Assembly: GCA_028023455.1 (NCBI GenBank)
Contig: JAQFVV010012394.1
Span: 25,927,053-25,991,052 of the forward strand
Length of the DNA stretch: 64,000 nucleotides
Source: Epiperipatus broadwayi
Lineage: Eukaryota; Onychophora; Udeonychophora; Euonychophora; Peripatidae
Direction of reading: 5' to 3'
The notes under the pieces are model-generated. The model was not told where the DNA came from, searched no databases, and saw nothing but the letters and a program-made list of their open reading frames with translations. Position 1 is the stretch's first letter. Each line of letters begins with the position of its first letter. This document shows, one piece after another, positions 33,396-46,200 of this stretch. The translations under genes and the position numbers were made by a program.

Positions 33396-33629
33396 ATGCT
33401 GAAATCTGAGGGACTTTGCTGTAACGAACAACCTCTTAAATTCCAACGAGAGCTAAATAGTTGCATGTCTGGATATCATGAGCTTTATAAACAATTAGTA
33501 AAATCATTGTCTCAAAGTTTAATCACTGATTACATTGTCGACAGAAAACCATTAACACAGCATGAGACTGAAGATGGCACTAGCTGTACTTCCTCTTCTG
33601 ATGAATCTGATTTTTTACCAGTTCAATAA
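33396..33629 (+). CDS. Small unassigned ORF, 77 codons
   Basis: Not recognised. The ORF is clearly less AT-rich than its surroundings. The peptide has a mixed N-terminal half (KFQRELNSCMSGYHELYK), a central hydrophobic stretch (QLVKSLSQSLITDYIVD) and a Ser/Glu/Asp-rich end (SSSDESDFLPVQ). An AATAAA overlaps the stop codon, and A-runs follow near 33710, which would suit a processed retrocopy or a small single-exon gene. It lies in the largest Mctp intron, on the opposite strand. It could also be a chance ORF. Confidence 0.35.
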   Translation: MLKSEGLCCNEQPLKFQRELNSCMSGYHELYKQLVKSLSQSLITDYIVDRKPLTQHETEDGTSCTSSSDESDFLPVQ

Positions 33630-35877
33630 ATGAACCACATATTGTCAAATAGCGATAATGATTAAAATATGTACGGGAAAATGGAAAATTAAATACTATA
33701 GTTAATAAAAAAAAGTAAAAAAAAGTTAGTCTTGTATCAATTTTTTTCAAATATCTGAAATTTTTTTATTAGTCATACTTTATTTCCTTATTTTTTAATG
33801 CAAATTTTAACATAATTTTTCCTTGTTGCTTTGCTTTTTATACGATTTCTGAAAATTACAGAACATATCCCCCATTTTTCAAGGTAAGTTAAGTCTATTT
33901 TTGTGTGATTTTTTTAATGCGGGCTTTCTGTGGAACCTATCTACCGCATTAAATGAGACCCAGGTGTATATTACTTTATTATATTAAAATTTTTATTTAT
34001 ACTATAATTTTGATTTATATATACATCACATACATATAACAATCATGTGTTATATATGTGTGTGCTGAAAAGTATTGTACACTTGCAGTTCAATAAAAAA
34101 TACAAATTTTATTCTAATCAATGTTTATCAGCAAAACCTGAGCTATTATATGCTAGGTTTGAATGCTAAGGGAGCTTGGAACAAAATATAGCATAATTAG
34201 TAATTCTATTGCATTATACATGACAATTGAATTAGACGTATCTCCAGAATTATTTACATATATGTAAAAAAAATATTGCTCAAAGTTGATATCACATGAA
34301 AATACCATCAATTAGTTTTTCCATTTCTTGGCTTACAAACATCACTCCTCAAGTTAACTACAGTGACATCTATTATCATCCTAATGTAATGCATAAATCA
34401 TTTTTCTATCAAACTTCAGACTAATGAGATGTGAAAATATTAAAAAATTGTGATATGATCTTAAATATTAAGCTTTTTTTTTAAAGAAAAAAATATGATA
34501 AATTAACCTAAGCCAGAATTGAAATCACTTATAAATTACCACCTTATATTTACTGATATTGATTAATAAAAATAATAATAAACAGACATTCATAAATGAG
34601 TATGGACATTCTAACTCCAAAAGATGAAACTATTCTAGAAATGAGTCATTCAATGATTATACATACTAATATATAGACCACAAATATATGCACATATAGA
34701 ATGTGCTGATTCATTTTTTTGTTTATTTGACATTTTATGATTTTTGTCTTAATTTGTTTAGTAGAAAATTTTTATTTCACCAGGTCTAATCGTAGCTCTC
34801 CAATGCATCCTATTCTCTGCTGGAGGAGTTTTAAAATATAGTAATGATATGTTAACTTCAAGATATGTTGAAGTTTTGTTTAAGAGTATATAAACCTATA
34901 CAGTTCCGTCTTAAGAGTCTTTTTATTGTTCCAATTTTAAAAAACAAAAGGAATAGACAAGATTGTAGTAATTGTTGTGGAATGTCATTATTATTAACTA
35001 AGCAAAGATATTTTCCAGAATTTGAATAAGTACTTTCCATCATAGTGGAATGGTTACTGAGACTTGATGTGGGTTTGAAGCACTATGAACATGATTTTTG
35101 ACACCAGGAAAATACAAAAAAAGAGGAACAAATAAGTAATAAAAATATTGATTTTACTAATTTGGTCAACATATTTCATTCAGTTTTTAAGATAGATCTA
35201 TGACATTGCTTAAAATTAATTGGTTGGCCACCAAAATTGATTAATAATCCTCATTGTAAAAAAAATCAAATGTCCTATTTCTAAATTGGTAACCCTATAA
35301 AAACAAAGCACTCCTCAAAATTTAAAACATACATGCTGTCAAAACATCATCATCAATTCCTTCACTTTTGCATTTGGTTAATTATGTAGAGGATTATTAG
35401 CTGGTATTGAATATATGAGACAATAAGCTTTATAATTATTTCTAACTCTGCATGTGGCTAATTTTTGCTTAACATATAAAAAATATTTAATACTAACTAT
35501 TTTCTGCTTTAATATCTAAATGATGTCACATCTAGCATTTAAAAAAAACACTTTTACATATCTTGTCAAGATGCTATTATAAGTAAAAGCATGCAATGTC
35601 CATATTCTAAACAATTTAGTCACATAATATTATGAAGACTGAAGAAAAATAATTTTTTACTTTTTTATCATATTTACGTGACTAAAACATTTCTTTAAAT
35701 TTCTTTTATATGTATTATTTTCTCTTGCAGTAAAAAAAAAATATTTTGGATTAATTTAAAAAAATAACAATTATACTGAATCAAAACTATATTATAATTC
35801 CAAATGTAAATCTAACACACACATATGTATATGAAATATCTTCCATGAATTGTTATTCTAATAAAGAATAGAAATAA

Positions 35878-36097
35878 GGAGATTTTATCTATATAAACAG
35901 ATAACCTCTGCCTTTGATGTTGCCAGAAAACTATCAAATAGACAATCTTCCTGAGGCCAAATAAGTTTCCTTTTTTACCTATAACAGCTCTTTTTGAGAT
36001 TAAAGTCAGGAAGATTGTCAATTAGTAGTAATTGATAATTTCCTGGCACCATTAAAGACAAAGATTATCTCTGTTTGTGTGGATAAAAATCCTAATT
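35878..36097. repeat. Foldback element, 220 bp
   Basis: Left arm GGAGATTTTATCTATATAAA ... GACAATCTTCCTGA (35878-35953) is inverted at 36008-36097 (TCAGGAAGATTGTCAATTAG ... TGTGTGGATAAAAATCC). Middle blocks CAGATAACCTCTGCCTTTGA and CAAAGATTATCTCTG correspond. A MITE-like palindrome without an ORF. Confidence 0.65.
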
Positions 36098-36104
36098 CTG
36101 TTTG

Positions 36105-36125
36105 TTAATATATATATATATATAT
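36105..36125. repeat. TA microsatellite
   Basis: Short TA run directly after the foldback at 35878-36097. Confidence 0.8.
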
Positions 36126-36189
36126 TATATTACAATAAAAATAATAAATATAATAGTAATTATCTATTATACACAGTCTTTCAATCTGT

Positions 36190-36230
36190 ACAAGCCAGAA
36201 GCTAGTCAGGGATATTGGATGAATATGCTG

Positions 36231-36232
<2 letters not shown>
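36190..36232. mobile_element. Foldback MITE fragment
   Basis: CAAGCCAGAAGCTAGTCAGG then GATATTGGATGAATATGCT matches the inner part of the MITE right arm (compare 2623-2660). It ends in a TA microsatellite. Confidence 0.5.

Positions 36233-36295
<63 letters not shown>
36233..36295. repeat. TA microsatellite, about 31 units
   Basis: Uninterrupted TA dinucleotides; the longest microsatellite in the window. A purine-rich tract (36309-36380) follows. Confidence 0.95.
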
Positions 36296-36298
<3 letters not shown>

Positions 36299-36410
36299 AA
36301 CCTAATAGAATGAGAGATAGAGAAAGAGAGAAAAGAAAAGAAGGAAAAGAGATAAAAGAGGAAGAGAATAAAGGGAGAAAATTATAAAATGGAAGTAAAA
36401 TGTAACCTAC

Positions 36411-37891
36411 TGTAACGGTCAGAATCGTCTATCTCACTAACACACTGCAGAATTCAAACCCCAGACACAAAACTGAACATTCTAGGAGGGGTTGCCTTCT
36501 AGATATACTAAGTTCGAATCTAAAGCCCAAATTTCACAGCGCCATCTACGTGACGACGCATCTGATGCCACTACTAGTATGACTTTTGACCGGTTCCTGG
36601 TGGTCAGGGAGAAAAAAAAGTCTCTATACTAAACGAAGTTTGGGTGGCTAATTAACGTCTATGGGTTTACAAAAGAAATGCAGAATATATATATAGACCG
36701 AGACAGTGATAGGAATCAAATAAAATAAGAGATCAAATTTAGTTTTAAATAATTTCACACAATTTATTTATATAAATATATATATAATGCCACTGTCTGC
36801 TTATATGAGACAGGGACGCGTATTAAATAATTGTTGGCATTATATTTCAATAAATGACAAAAGGTTTTAAAACAAAGTGATATATTCTATTCCTCGGGCT
36901 AATAGCATTACGATAATGTGCTTGACGAGATAGGAACATGTGCGAGGTGCTTTGAGTAAGTATACAAGTTTAAGAAAATATTTGAAATTAAGTGTTCTAA
37001 AATATTCATTGATTTCGAGAATAGCACGGACAAAAGCTTGCTAAGCAACAAAGTGGGACTGTGATCAAAGCATTTATTGGAGAATAATAATAATAATAAA
37101 GTTACATTGGGAGGTCAGTATTGCTGATAATGAATTTATTAAAGTTGGAGGGTGTGACACGTTTAAGTCACGGATGCTTTGTAAAATAAATATAAAATAA
37201 AACAATATCGAATATCCGGAATGATTACGGAGGGCGTCTCGCCGCTAACCCGTAGGAAAGTATTTTGATGAACAGCCGAAACTTAGCGACTGTGTGACGA
37301 TTGCGTTTAATTCCCAGGGGTGTCATTTGGGACACCCTCTGCCTGGAAACTTGCAATACGCGAAAAGAACGGACTTTGCCATGTAAAGAATCCTTGGGAA
37401 AATAAAACAAAGCGGTCTCAACAACCAATTCATTTACCAGCAATACGAGACTAGTGTATATAAAAACATACTAAATGGGTTTTACTCGGATTAAGAGAAA
37501 TGCCCAATCAAATTCCCCGGAATTCATTTAAGAGGGTCCGCACATTCTCGACATCAATGATGAACTTCATAATTAAAGTAGAACACGGTAATTAAAATAG
37601 GAAAATGCATGCTTGCGGGTTTAAAAAGTAAGTATAGATTTATATACGCAATCATGCATTAGGGGACACATTTAACCATTGACTTCGCACATACTCTTAT
37701 ATTAGATTAAAATCAATAACATGTAGATTTTAAACTATGTGATTATATTATATTAAAGAAAAGAATCGCCCTCGAACGAGTGATTTGCAAGATAATAAAA
37801 TTGGAAAATTATAAATTTAAAATATGCCTTAATAGCGGCGTCTTACTTTCAATAGAGGGAATAGTTCACTCGGTCAAAGACGATTCTGACA
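36411..37891. mobile_element. Candidate solo LTR or transposon of about 1.48 kb
   Basis: Begins TGTAACGGTCAGAATCGTCT and ends AGACGATTCTGACA; a 13-bp perfect inverted repeat (GTCAGAATCGTCT) occurs at 36418-36430 and 37878-37890. The TG...CA ends suit an LTR. The interior is visibly richer in G and C than its flanks, especially 37220-37560. No protein family is recognised, no primer-binding site follows, and I see no target-site duplication. A DNA transposon remnant is the alternative. Confidence 0.4.
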
Positions 37892-38079
37892 CATTATCAT
37901 AATAAAATAAAAGAAAGCTTTATAAATAGAAAATATTAACCCAAGGATAGAGCAAAATGTTGAGTATATTTAAACACATTAAAGAAATACATAATGAAGT
38001 TATGTGAAATATAAGGAAAACAATTTTAAATAGCTATAGCATGTTAGTTAGGAATCACAAGAGCTCTTGGGTTAATTTA

Positions 38080-38270
38080 GGTTACCTCTGGAGACGCATT
38101 TGCAGGTAGATGTTCAGCAGGTTTTATAATTCAGCAGCAAAATCTGGAATGTTCATATTTTTGGCAGCGGCAGCAGCAGTTCCGGGGCCCGTGATAACTT
38201 CCGATGGTCTACGGCAGCATATGACCATTTCGGAGAGAGATAGCCTTCTTGCACTCTACTCTGTCATGTC
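38080..38270. repeat. GC-richer dispersed sequence
   Basis: An uncharacterised patch with GCAGCGGCAGCAGCAGTTCC. A segment CAGCAGCAAAATCTGGAATG near 38130 resembles CCAGCGGCAAAATTCTGGAT near 41013, so it is probably part of a repeat. The minus strand has a 34-codon ORF of no known family. Confidence 0.35.
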
Positions 38271-39118
38271 AAGATTTACAAATTAATAGAATAGAACTCA
38301 GAATGATTTCTCTTAGAAACATTAGAATACCAACTCACTGGAGAACAAAAGAAAACCCTCCTTTTTATATTAGAATTTAACAATAGAACAGCCCTGGAGC
38401 ATTACAAAAATATCGGACTTATCAGCTGTAATTAAATCATTGGAATGTCTAAAGGAATTCAACATTAATTAATTTCTTTTGTTAATTTCCCTGTCGACAT
38501 TCGAATTACAAACTAGATTTAGTTAAAAATTACTTTTATTAATTAAAGAAAACCTTAAGTGGACATCTGCTGTTTTTAGATAAACTTATACAACGTTTAC
38601 TAATTAAACTATTGTCCCTCATTGATTTTAACAGAAATATTTGGAATAACTTTTATTAAATTAAAGAAAATGATTTTACTTTTTAAATTGCAATATTTGA
38701 ATCTATTTACTAAACGAATATTTACTAAATGAATTTTATTTTCAATCAAAAGATATTACGACTGTAATATATTTGTAAATAGATTCAAACAAAATAACTT
38801 TAACAATTTATAATTTTGATATGTTTTAAAATGGATATCATAGTGTGTGCGCAATTACGACTTATATAACTTACTTTTTAATAAATGTAAATTATGTGAA
38901 CAAATACATAATTCATAATATTTTATTTTATTTGGGAATAAGTTATATATATAATATGAGCATAGTGCTCGTGGTTTAAAATTAGGCGGGATTTTCGGTA
39001 TATAAGTGTATTGCAGACACACTATGATAGATTGGGGTTCAAACTAAGGTATGAGAGTAGGAAGTAGGTGAGAAAAGGTGAAACGAAGATCTGCAAAGCA
39101 GACCTTACTGTTTCACTA

Positions 39119-39535
39119 CTAGAATGAGATGGGAATATGAGAAAATGAAAAGAGAGAGAGAAAAGAAGAAAATGCTAATAAAAATGAAATAGGGAAGGGG
39201 GAAGAGAAAGAGATAAGAATTAATCATGAACTGGAGGTAATAATAATGGTAAGAATAAATGATGGAAAAGAAAAGAATTGAGAGGGAAAAGAAATGGGGC
39301 AAAGTAATAGAAATAATAGTAATGAAATGGAGAGAGAAAAGAAATGAGATGATTGAAAGATATGAAAGAGAGATATAAGAAAAAGATGGAATAAAGGAGA
39401 GAGAAATGAAATGAGATGATAGAAGAAACTCTTAACGAATGTTTTAAATGGCTGAGATGATAGAAAGATATGAGAAATGACATGAAAAGAAATGGAATAA
39501 AATTGAAATGAAATGAAATAAAATATAAAGGTGAG
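39119..39535 (+). repeat. Purine-rich GA/GAAAT tract
   Basis: Over 400 nt of degenerate GAAAAG, GAGAGA and GAAATGA repeats, including an internal direct repeat (AATGAGATGAT near 39343 and 39410). ORFs on the opposite strand are just its complement. Confidence 0.75.
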
Positions 39536-42500
39536 ACTCTAAATGACTCGGCTCAGTGGGGTTACAATAAATTTAAAGAAAAGAGATAATGATCCAGAGA
39601 TGTATAAACAAATAAAGGTCAAATCCAATATTGATGAACTATAACTACTGCAGCATATTGATATTTTAATAAACCATACAAAAGATTATCTAAAATCACT
39701 AATCAATGCTCATACCAATAGATTATACACTCTCTGAATAAGACCTATGATGCCTTGCTTTAAAATATTATCTTACAGAATTACATTTACTAAACAACAA
39801 GAGTAAATAACCTCAGGGATTTTAAAACTAAAACTCTTGTGTAAAATTAAAGTTTAAGTTAAGTTGCCTAACAAAGAATTACTGTGATTAATAAATAAAT
39901 GACATCTTAGCTGACCATAAAATAATTATAATATGTTCAATCTTAAAATAATAAACAAACAAATACTAATTCACAAAATTTAATGAATCAATTTAAATTT
40001 AACTAATAATGGCCTATTATCTAAGATATTACTTGAGCAGAGAAAAGAGCAAGGGTACTTTTAATGCCTTTCCATACTCATAGACAACCACTAAAGACCT
40101 CAAATGCAAATGGATTAGAATTCTTTAAATATATAAGATTTAAGATGATGATAGATGATGTGCAGTAAATATAAGATAATGTGCAGCTTTTAAAATAATA
40201 TTAATTAAAATATTCTTCTGAAGTACTAATATTATTAATCTGATATTGCATAATCTTTAGTCTGAAAGATGCACTGATAATTAAAAAAAATAACAACTTT
40301 TAACTAAGTATTTAATTATGTATCTGCTATAATGCAATTATCTGTATTTATGATTCAATGTGAGAATCATTTACTTTAACATAGTTTTTTTAATTTTCAA
40401 GATAATATCAACTATATTTAATTAACTTAGAATATACTTGTAAATTTCTGAATTGAAGATTCATTAACTTTAAAATTTAAGACTTTGTGAACTTGGAACC
40501 CAAGACAAGAATATATTTTCATATAAAAGTAAAACAAACCAACAAAGCTTTTGAAATAATAATAATTTGATTTATTAATAATGAAAAGAAATGTTTATAA
40601 ATGTGGTAGAATACAAACAGTACCAATACCGCACTAAGATTTTATATAATTATTTGGACTAATTAATAACATTATTGTGTCATCTACTAATCAGAATAAC
40701 ACACAGAACTATGTTTATATTGAAAACCCTAAGCTTAATTTTATACTCCTCAACTTAACAAACGCTAAGTTGGAGTAAGCATATTCAACAATACTTTTGA
40801 AAATATCATCACTAGTTTCACGGATATAACTAATATCACAGCTAGATATATCTTTAAATCAGATTAAGCTAATACTAAAATTAAACTAACTTAAGTGTAT
40901 GGGACAATCATTCATCAGAGATCAGTTATACTTTTTTAAAATAACTTTAGTCCACATAAAATTATTCCCTCAATGTTTTAAAGATAATGATATAACAGAC
41001 TTACAAATCCAGCGGCAAAATTCTGGATGAAAATATTAAATTATTATGTGTGAATTGCCACTTATACCATATGCATATTTAATATACTTTAAAATAAATA
41101 TAACTTATTGTTGGTTAGCTTGTGCTTGATAAAACTATCATAGCAACACAATTCAAACATTGATATACCTATGAGCCTTAAATTAGCTACAACTACCTGA
41201 AGAAATACATTTCCTCAAACAAGCATATCTTGTCATCACAAATCTAAAACAAATGCAACATCACCTACTGTGGTGGAATTAGCATTAAGTCATCATGAAT
41301 GATAGGCAAAAAATATAAAGATACTAGGCTCCTCAGAGCTGGAAAAGAATATGGTGGCTTCCAAAAATACCTAACTTCGAGGCAGAAAAGAAGATGTCTG
41401 GAATTCATCTACAGTACATCTGGGAACAGGAACACCCACCAGAAAAGCACAATCCTCTCATGGGATTTCCAATGCTTATAAATGTGATCGTCATCACTGA
41501 AAAATACAATACAATACCCTCTTTTGGGGACAAGCACTATCAAATCATGGAAATACAATACAATAAGGATGGAGGATTTTCTCTACTCCATAAGGCATAT
41601 TCAAAAATTATAAACTAAGCCTAACTCTTGAGGCTAACAAATTCTAACTAATAGCAAGATATATACTTCACTTAAACTAACTAAGTTATTTCCAAGAAAT
41701 TTATAAAATACAAAACGTATATCCAATGTTCAAACCAACAAAGCAAACTATGTGTCAACTGACTACTGTAGAAAATACTTTAAACTCAAATGCATATAAA
41801 ATTCTAGGCAAGCACAATGCACACATAACAAAATATTAAATGCTAAAATATAGTAACTAGTGGAGTTTTAAAATTGTAAATTAAATGCAAGAATATTTAC
41901 TTCTCGATGAATATAAAATATTTGTAATTATTCTTAATATAACATTCATAAAACAAATGAATGGATATTCTCTGATAAACTTCTTTAGTAAATTTAAAAT
42001 AAAAATTGAGTAAAACATCCCATTTATATGAAAATAAGACTGTGATATTTAAATCTCTATAATAAAATTATTAAATAGAAACTAGCTAATGTAATGCTTG
42101 ATAAATAAATTAAATCTACTTAAGAATGGCAAGAAACATTTGCTCATTCAAATAAACCTACTTCGTTTTAAAATTATAACTCTAGTTTACCTGTATATTT
42201 ATGCAAAAAGTGTTACATAAAAATTTAATAGCATAAATATTTTTATGGTTTCATTCTTTTTGTAAACCAATAAAACAGACCATAAAAAAAAATACATTAA
42301 TTCAAGTGCATATTTCGGCTCCGTGATGATTTTTCCATTTCATAACGTGTAGACAATTTATCCAGGTTAAGATATCTATCTGAATTCGAAGCTTCAATTA
42401 ATACATTTATATACATGGCAATAATTTCCAAATGAAAATGTTCAATAGTTCATTAATAATATTTTTTTTTAAAAAACAATTTAAAAAAAAAAAAACTTAA

Positions 42501-45344
42501 AATAAAGATTAAGCCGGCATGAAACAAAATAAATTCTTCAGCTGAACACACTTTATATTTATAATCCTAGGTTCAAACGTGAATAATTATAATATATATT
42601 TTTAGTTAACTTTCACTGTTCTTCCTTAGATAAATGCATTTTTTTTAAATAGAGCTCTTTTTTTTTTTAAACGTTTCTTAATATTTAAAAATGTATTTCT
42701 TTTTTAAACAAATTTCCTTTTATTTATTAAACATAAGAGTAGATTTTTTTTATAATTAAGACATTCCTCCGTTTATGAGCAAAGATCAACGGTCATAAAG
42801 TTACTTATAAGTACTGGCAACTATAACCAACATTATGCATTTGATAGAGACAAGTTCATTAGTAATATTTTTTTTAAATTCTTTTAAAGTTTTGCTTTCA
42901 AACAAATTCCTTTTATACTATTGGCATAAATGAGAATTAGTATTTTAAACTACATATTGTCTCCAGAAACATTATTCTGTTAAGAGCATATTTAAATGTA
43001 TATATCATCTATTAAGTAATAAAGTATTAAATTTAATATCACTTCTAATTTATAAAGACGCTAATGCATTTCCATTTTAATATTTTAAAATGTTTGAATG
43101 TCTTTTTTTTTTAATTTCTTCTTCACATGTATTTTTAATTTGATAGGAGATATACTATAGTTTAGTGCAATAAAGTCTTTAGCCATAACAATACTTAATA
43201 ATTTAAGTTTTACTTCTAAATAAAGAAAAATGAATAGATCAAAAGTAAATGAAATATGAGACGCTGTATTTTCTTCAAACATTTTACCGTAAATTTTAAT
43301 GCCTCAATTGTAATGAAAAACTGTCAGAAAAACGGATTACCTTTCTTTTAGCCCTCTGTCATTACAAGACAATTTTTAAATAATTATTTTAAACATACTT
43401 TTATTTTTTTTAGAAAATATAAAGTTTTTTAAAAATTACTTTTTATTAAGGAACTTTTAAGATTCAGCCACACATATATTTAAAACAGATCAGCAACTGA
43501 ATGACCCCTAGATCTCCGTTTTATCTCACAATTTTTCATCCACCTACAATTCATTTAAAAACCAATAAAAACTATTTTTTATTAAATTTTAATATTCTGA
43601 CAAACCAGCTGTAGAATCAATCTACTGACGTAATCAATATAATCTTCCCATACCACGTGACCTTCAGCTGCAAAGTCAAAATTTTATTATTAACAAATAT
43701 TATACAACAAATGTTTTTTAATGATATTTTACAACCCAATAGTAATAAATATAAAATTTAAAGTTATACCCTTTATTAAACCCATAAATATTTCATTGAA
43801 ATAATTTTATCCACACATTTGTTTTATTTACTTATTTTAAATAATATTGGAATTAAATTATTTTTTTTTTATTCTTATGTTTCCATGTCAGTGCATGCAC
43901 ATACTCACATATGTCTGGCCTTGGATTAATTGTTTAAAACTATTTTTAAAATTACAACAATAGAATGTTAATGAATATTTAATCTAAATAATTTTTATAA
44001 CTGGAATGTTAAACTACAAAAACTAATAACAAATATTCTTATTTTTTTTAATAAAAACTTACATATCATTTTTTTTTAAATTTATTACTTACTTATTCCA
44101 ACTTAATAATAATATCTTATTATTATTCTTTAAACATTAGAATAGATTATATGATAGTTATTTTAGAATACATTTAATATTACTTACAAACTGACAACTA
44201 TTTCTGATATCTTTCTTTTTTTTTAGAATTCAAATTATTATTTAGCATTTCTTACCAACCTAACTCATATATCTTTTTTCAAATACTTAGACATAATTCC
44301 ATAATACAATAATGATTACAATCAATACAAGATTATCCTATTTTAGTCATTAACTAATTTAATTTTCATTTTTATCATTATTATTTTTTAAAAATCAGAC
44401 AATTTCAAACCAAAAGGTTAAGATAAGATAACCTTTGGCTCCTTTTGGAACTAAGTGAAACTTCAGTTAGGTACATTATATATATATATAGTGAACTTCT
44501 GGATAGGCACCAGAAACCAATTGTAATTAAATAGCACTGTATCAGTAACAACTGGTTGCATCTAACTAAAAAAAATGAAATAACCTGAAATTTTAATTTT
44601 TTTTTTCATTAATGACCTAAAACTATGTGTCAAAGCACTTGCAGATATCATTTGAAAATTTTGAGATATTTAGGGAGGTGGCTTGTCACAACAATTGTTA
44701 ATGTATATTTTAAATTGATCCAAGTTTGTCTTATTTGTCTGCAAGACAATATTGGCATTTGTTTTGGTGATTTTTTGGTTTATTTGCTCTTTAATATTTC
44801 AATCCATAGTGTAAATAGTGCAGTATATTTGGTTCATAGTCATAGAAAATTATATTTTGGTCAGATTGGTTTAGCACTTGTAGTACAGCATTCAAGTGTG
44901 TGCATGTATGTTTCTGCTATCTTTCAATTTCATTTTTCATTCATGTATTTCATTAAACTACCAAACATCATGTTTACAGTAAAATATTTAATTTCATAAT
45001 CAATAGCTCTGATAACCAGTTTAAGCACATTTTAAATGAATTAATAGATCAATGGATTATCAAATAGACAAATACCCTATCAATTATTTTATTTACTAAA
45101 ATAATTATTTTCTTTATTACTTTAGAAATGCAGAATATTTTATTATTGTTTCACTTTAATTTTTTTTTTTTTTAAAGACAAAATGATTTTTTTTCTTTCT
45201 TTTTCAAGAGAGAAAAGTTCTTGCATATTTGTAACTAATTATCTCAGTACAGTAGGAGGAGTAACCTTTGTTTCTAGAGTTGAACTTTTAAGTGACCTTG
45301 GATTGGTGGAAGAAATAATATGATATAAAAGGGGAATAATTTTA

Positions 45345-45470
45345 CAAAAAGTTGGCTTTTCTCTTATTACAACAATTTTCTCCCTACAAGAAAGTTGGCT
45401 TTTCTTTTATTACAACATCTCTCTCTTTACCAAGGGTTTTTATTACTACAATTTTCTCTCTACAAATTGG
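45345..45470 (+). repeat. Imperfect short tandem duplication
   Basis: AGTTGGCTTTTCTCTTATTA, AGTTGGCTTTTCTTTTATTA and GGGTTTTTATTACTACAATT follow each other with ACAATTTTCTC(C/T)CTACAA between them. A TATA-like GATATAAAAGG lies about 30 bp upstream (45320). Possible remnant of a mobile-element promoter; unproven. Confidence 0.45.
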
Positions 45471-45650
45471 TTCTTCCATAAGTCAAACTCAAAAGTAAAA
45501 ACTTCTATTAATTTTCTGGATGAAAATAGTTAAGAAAATCTTCTTGGAAAGTGAAGACTAATATGCAGACATAAACAACTTTAGAAACAAGGTATATCTT
45601 CTCTACTTCTGACTAATTAAGATTTAAAATCATCATTTGGAATGCATATG

Positions 45651-45782
45651 TGTGTCTATATTATAAATTTGCTTTGCCTAAATTTAATCTCTAATATTAA
45701 AGAAAGAATTGAATTGTGTGTCTATATTTCAAATTTGCTTTGCCTAATTTTAATCTCTAATATTAAGGAAATAATTGGAATG
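45651..45782 (+). repeat. 66-bp tandem duplication
   Basis: Two units starting TGTGTCTATATT at 45651 and 45717, with GCTTTGCCTAA and AATCTCTAATATTAA in each. It keeps one reading frame open for 83 codons, but I see no reason to call it a gene. Confidence 0.7.
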
Positions 45783-46200
45783 TGTGAATTTTGCTATTGT
45801 TCTGGACAATTTATGTTGAACTTTTTAATAAAACATTTCAAAAACTCTGTATTAATAATTTCTACTAGCTATAAAGGAGTAAAGTTTAAATGAAAGGATA
45901 TGTGTAGATAACTTATTATAACATGCTTTATTATCATTATTGATGAGAAATATACCTAACCATTCATATCTCTAGAATTAAAGAACGGAATGCATGACCT
46001 ATATAATTAATGAACCATTAACTTATCTCTAAATGTGCTTATAACTGAATGAGTAGAAGAGCATGAAACTGAATGTGAATTTTTTTTATTTTATTATTCT
46101 CCTCATTCACATTTGATTTTCTTTATTGAAATATACTATCAATAAACTTATGTAGGCTTAAGTGGATATTATGAATTAATCAGCTATGTGCCTGATGGAT

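Noticed and set aside
36102-36305. ORF of alternating Ile and Tyr
   Set aside because: Pure translation of a TA microsatellite.
37225-37443. 72-codon minus-strand ORF in the GC-richer island
   Set aside because: No recognisable family; openness follows from local GC content.
36297-39574. TGTAACC...GGTTACA as ends of a 3.3 kb element
   Set aside because: Only seven bases match, with no duplication and no second LTR-like copy; the inner 36411-37891 boundaries are better.
41299-41618. Two overlapping plus-strand ORFs
   Set aside because: No motif, no splice-compatible partners, and short length; probably chance.
44625-44999. 124-codon ORF on the plus strand
   Set aside because: Composition equals the AT-rich surroundings, residues are mostly hydrophobic and aromatic, and no family motif or splice context is visible.
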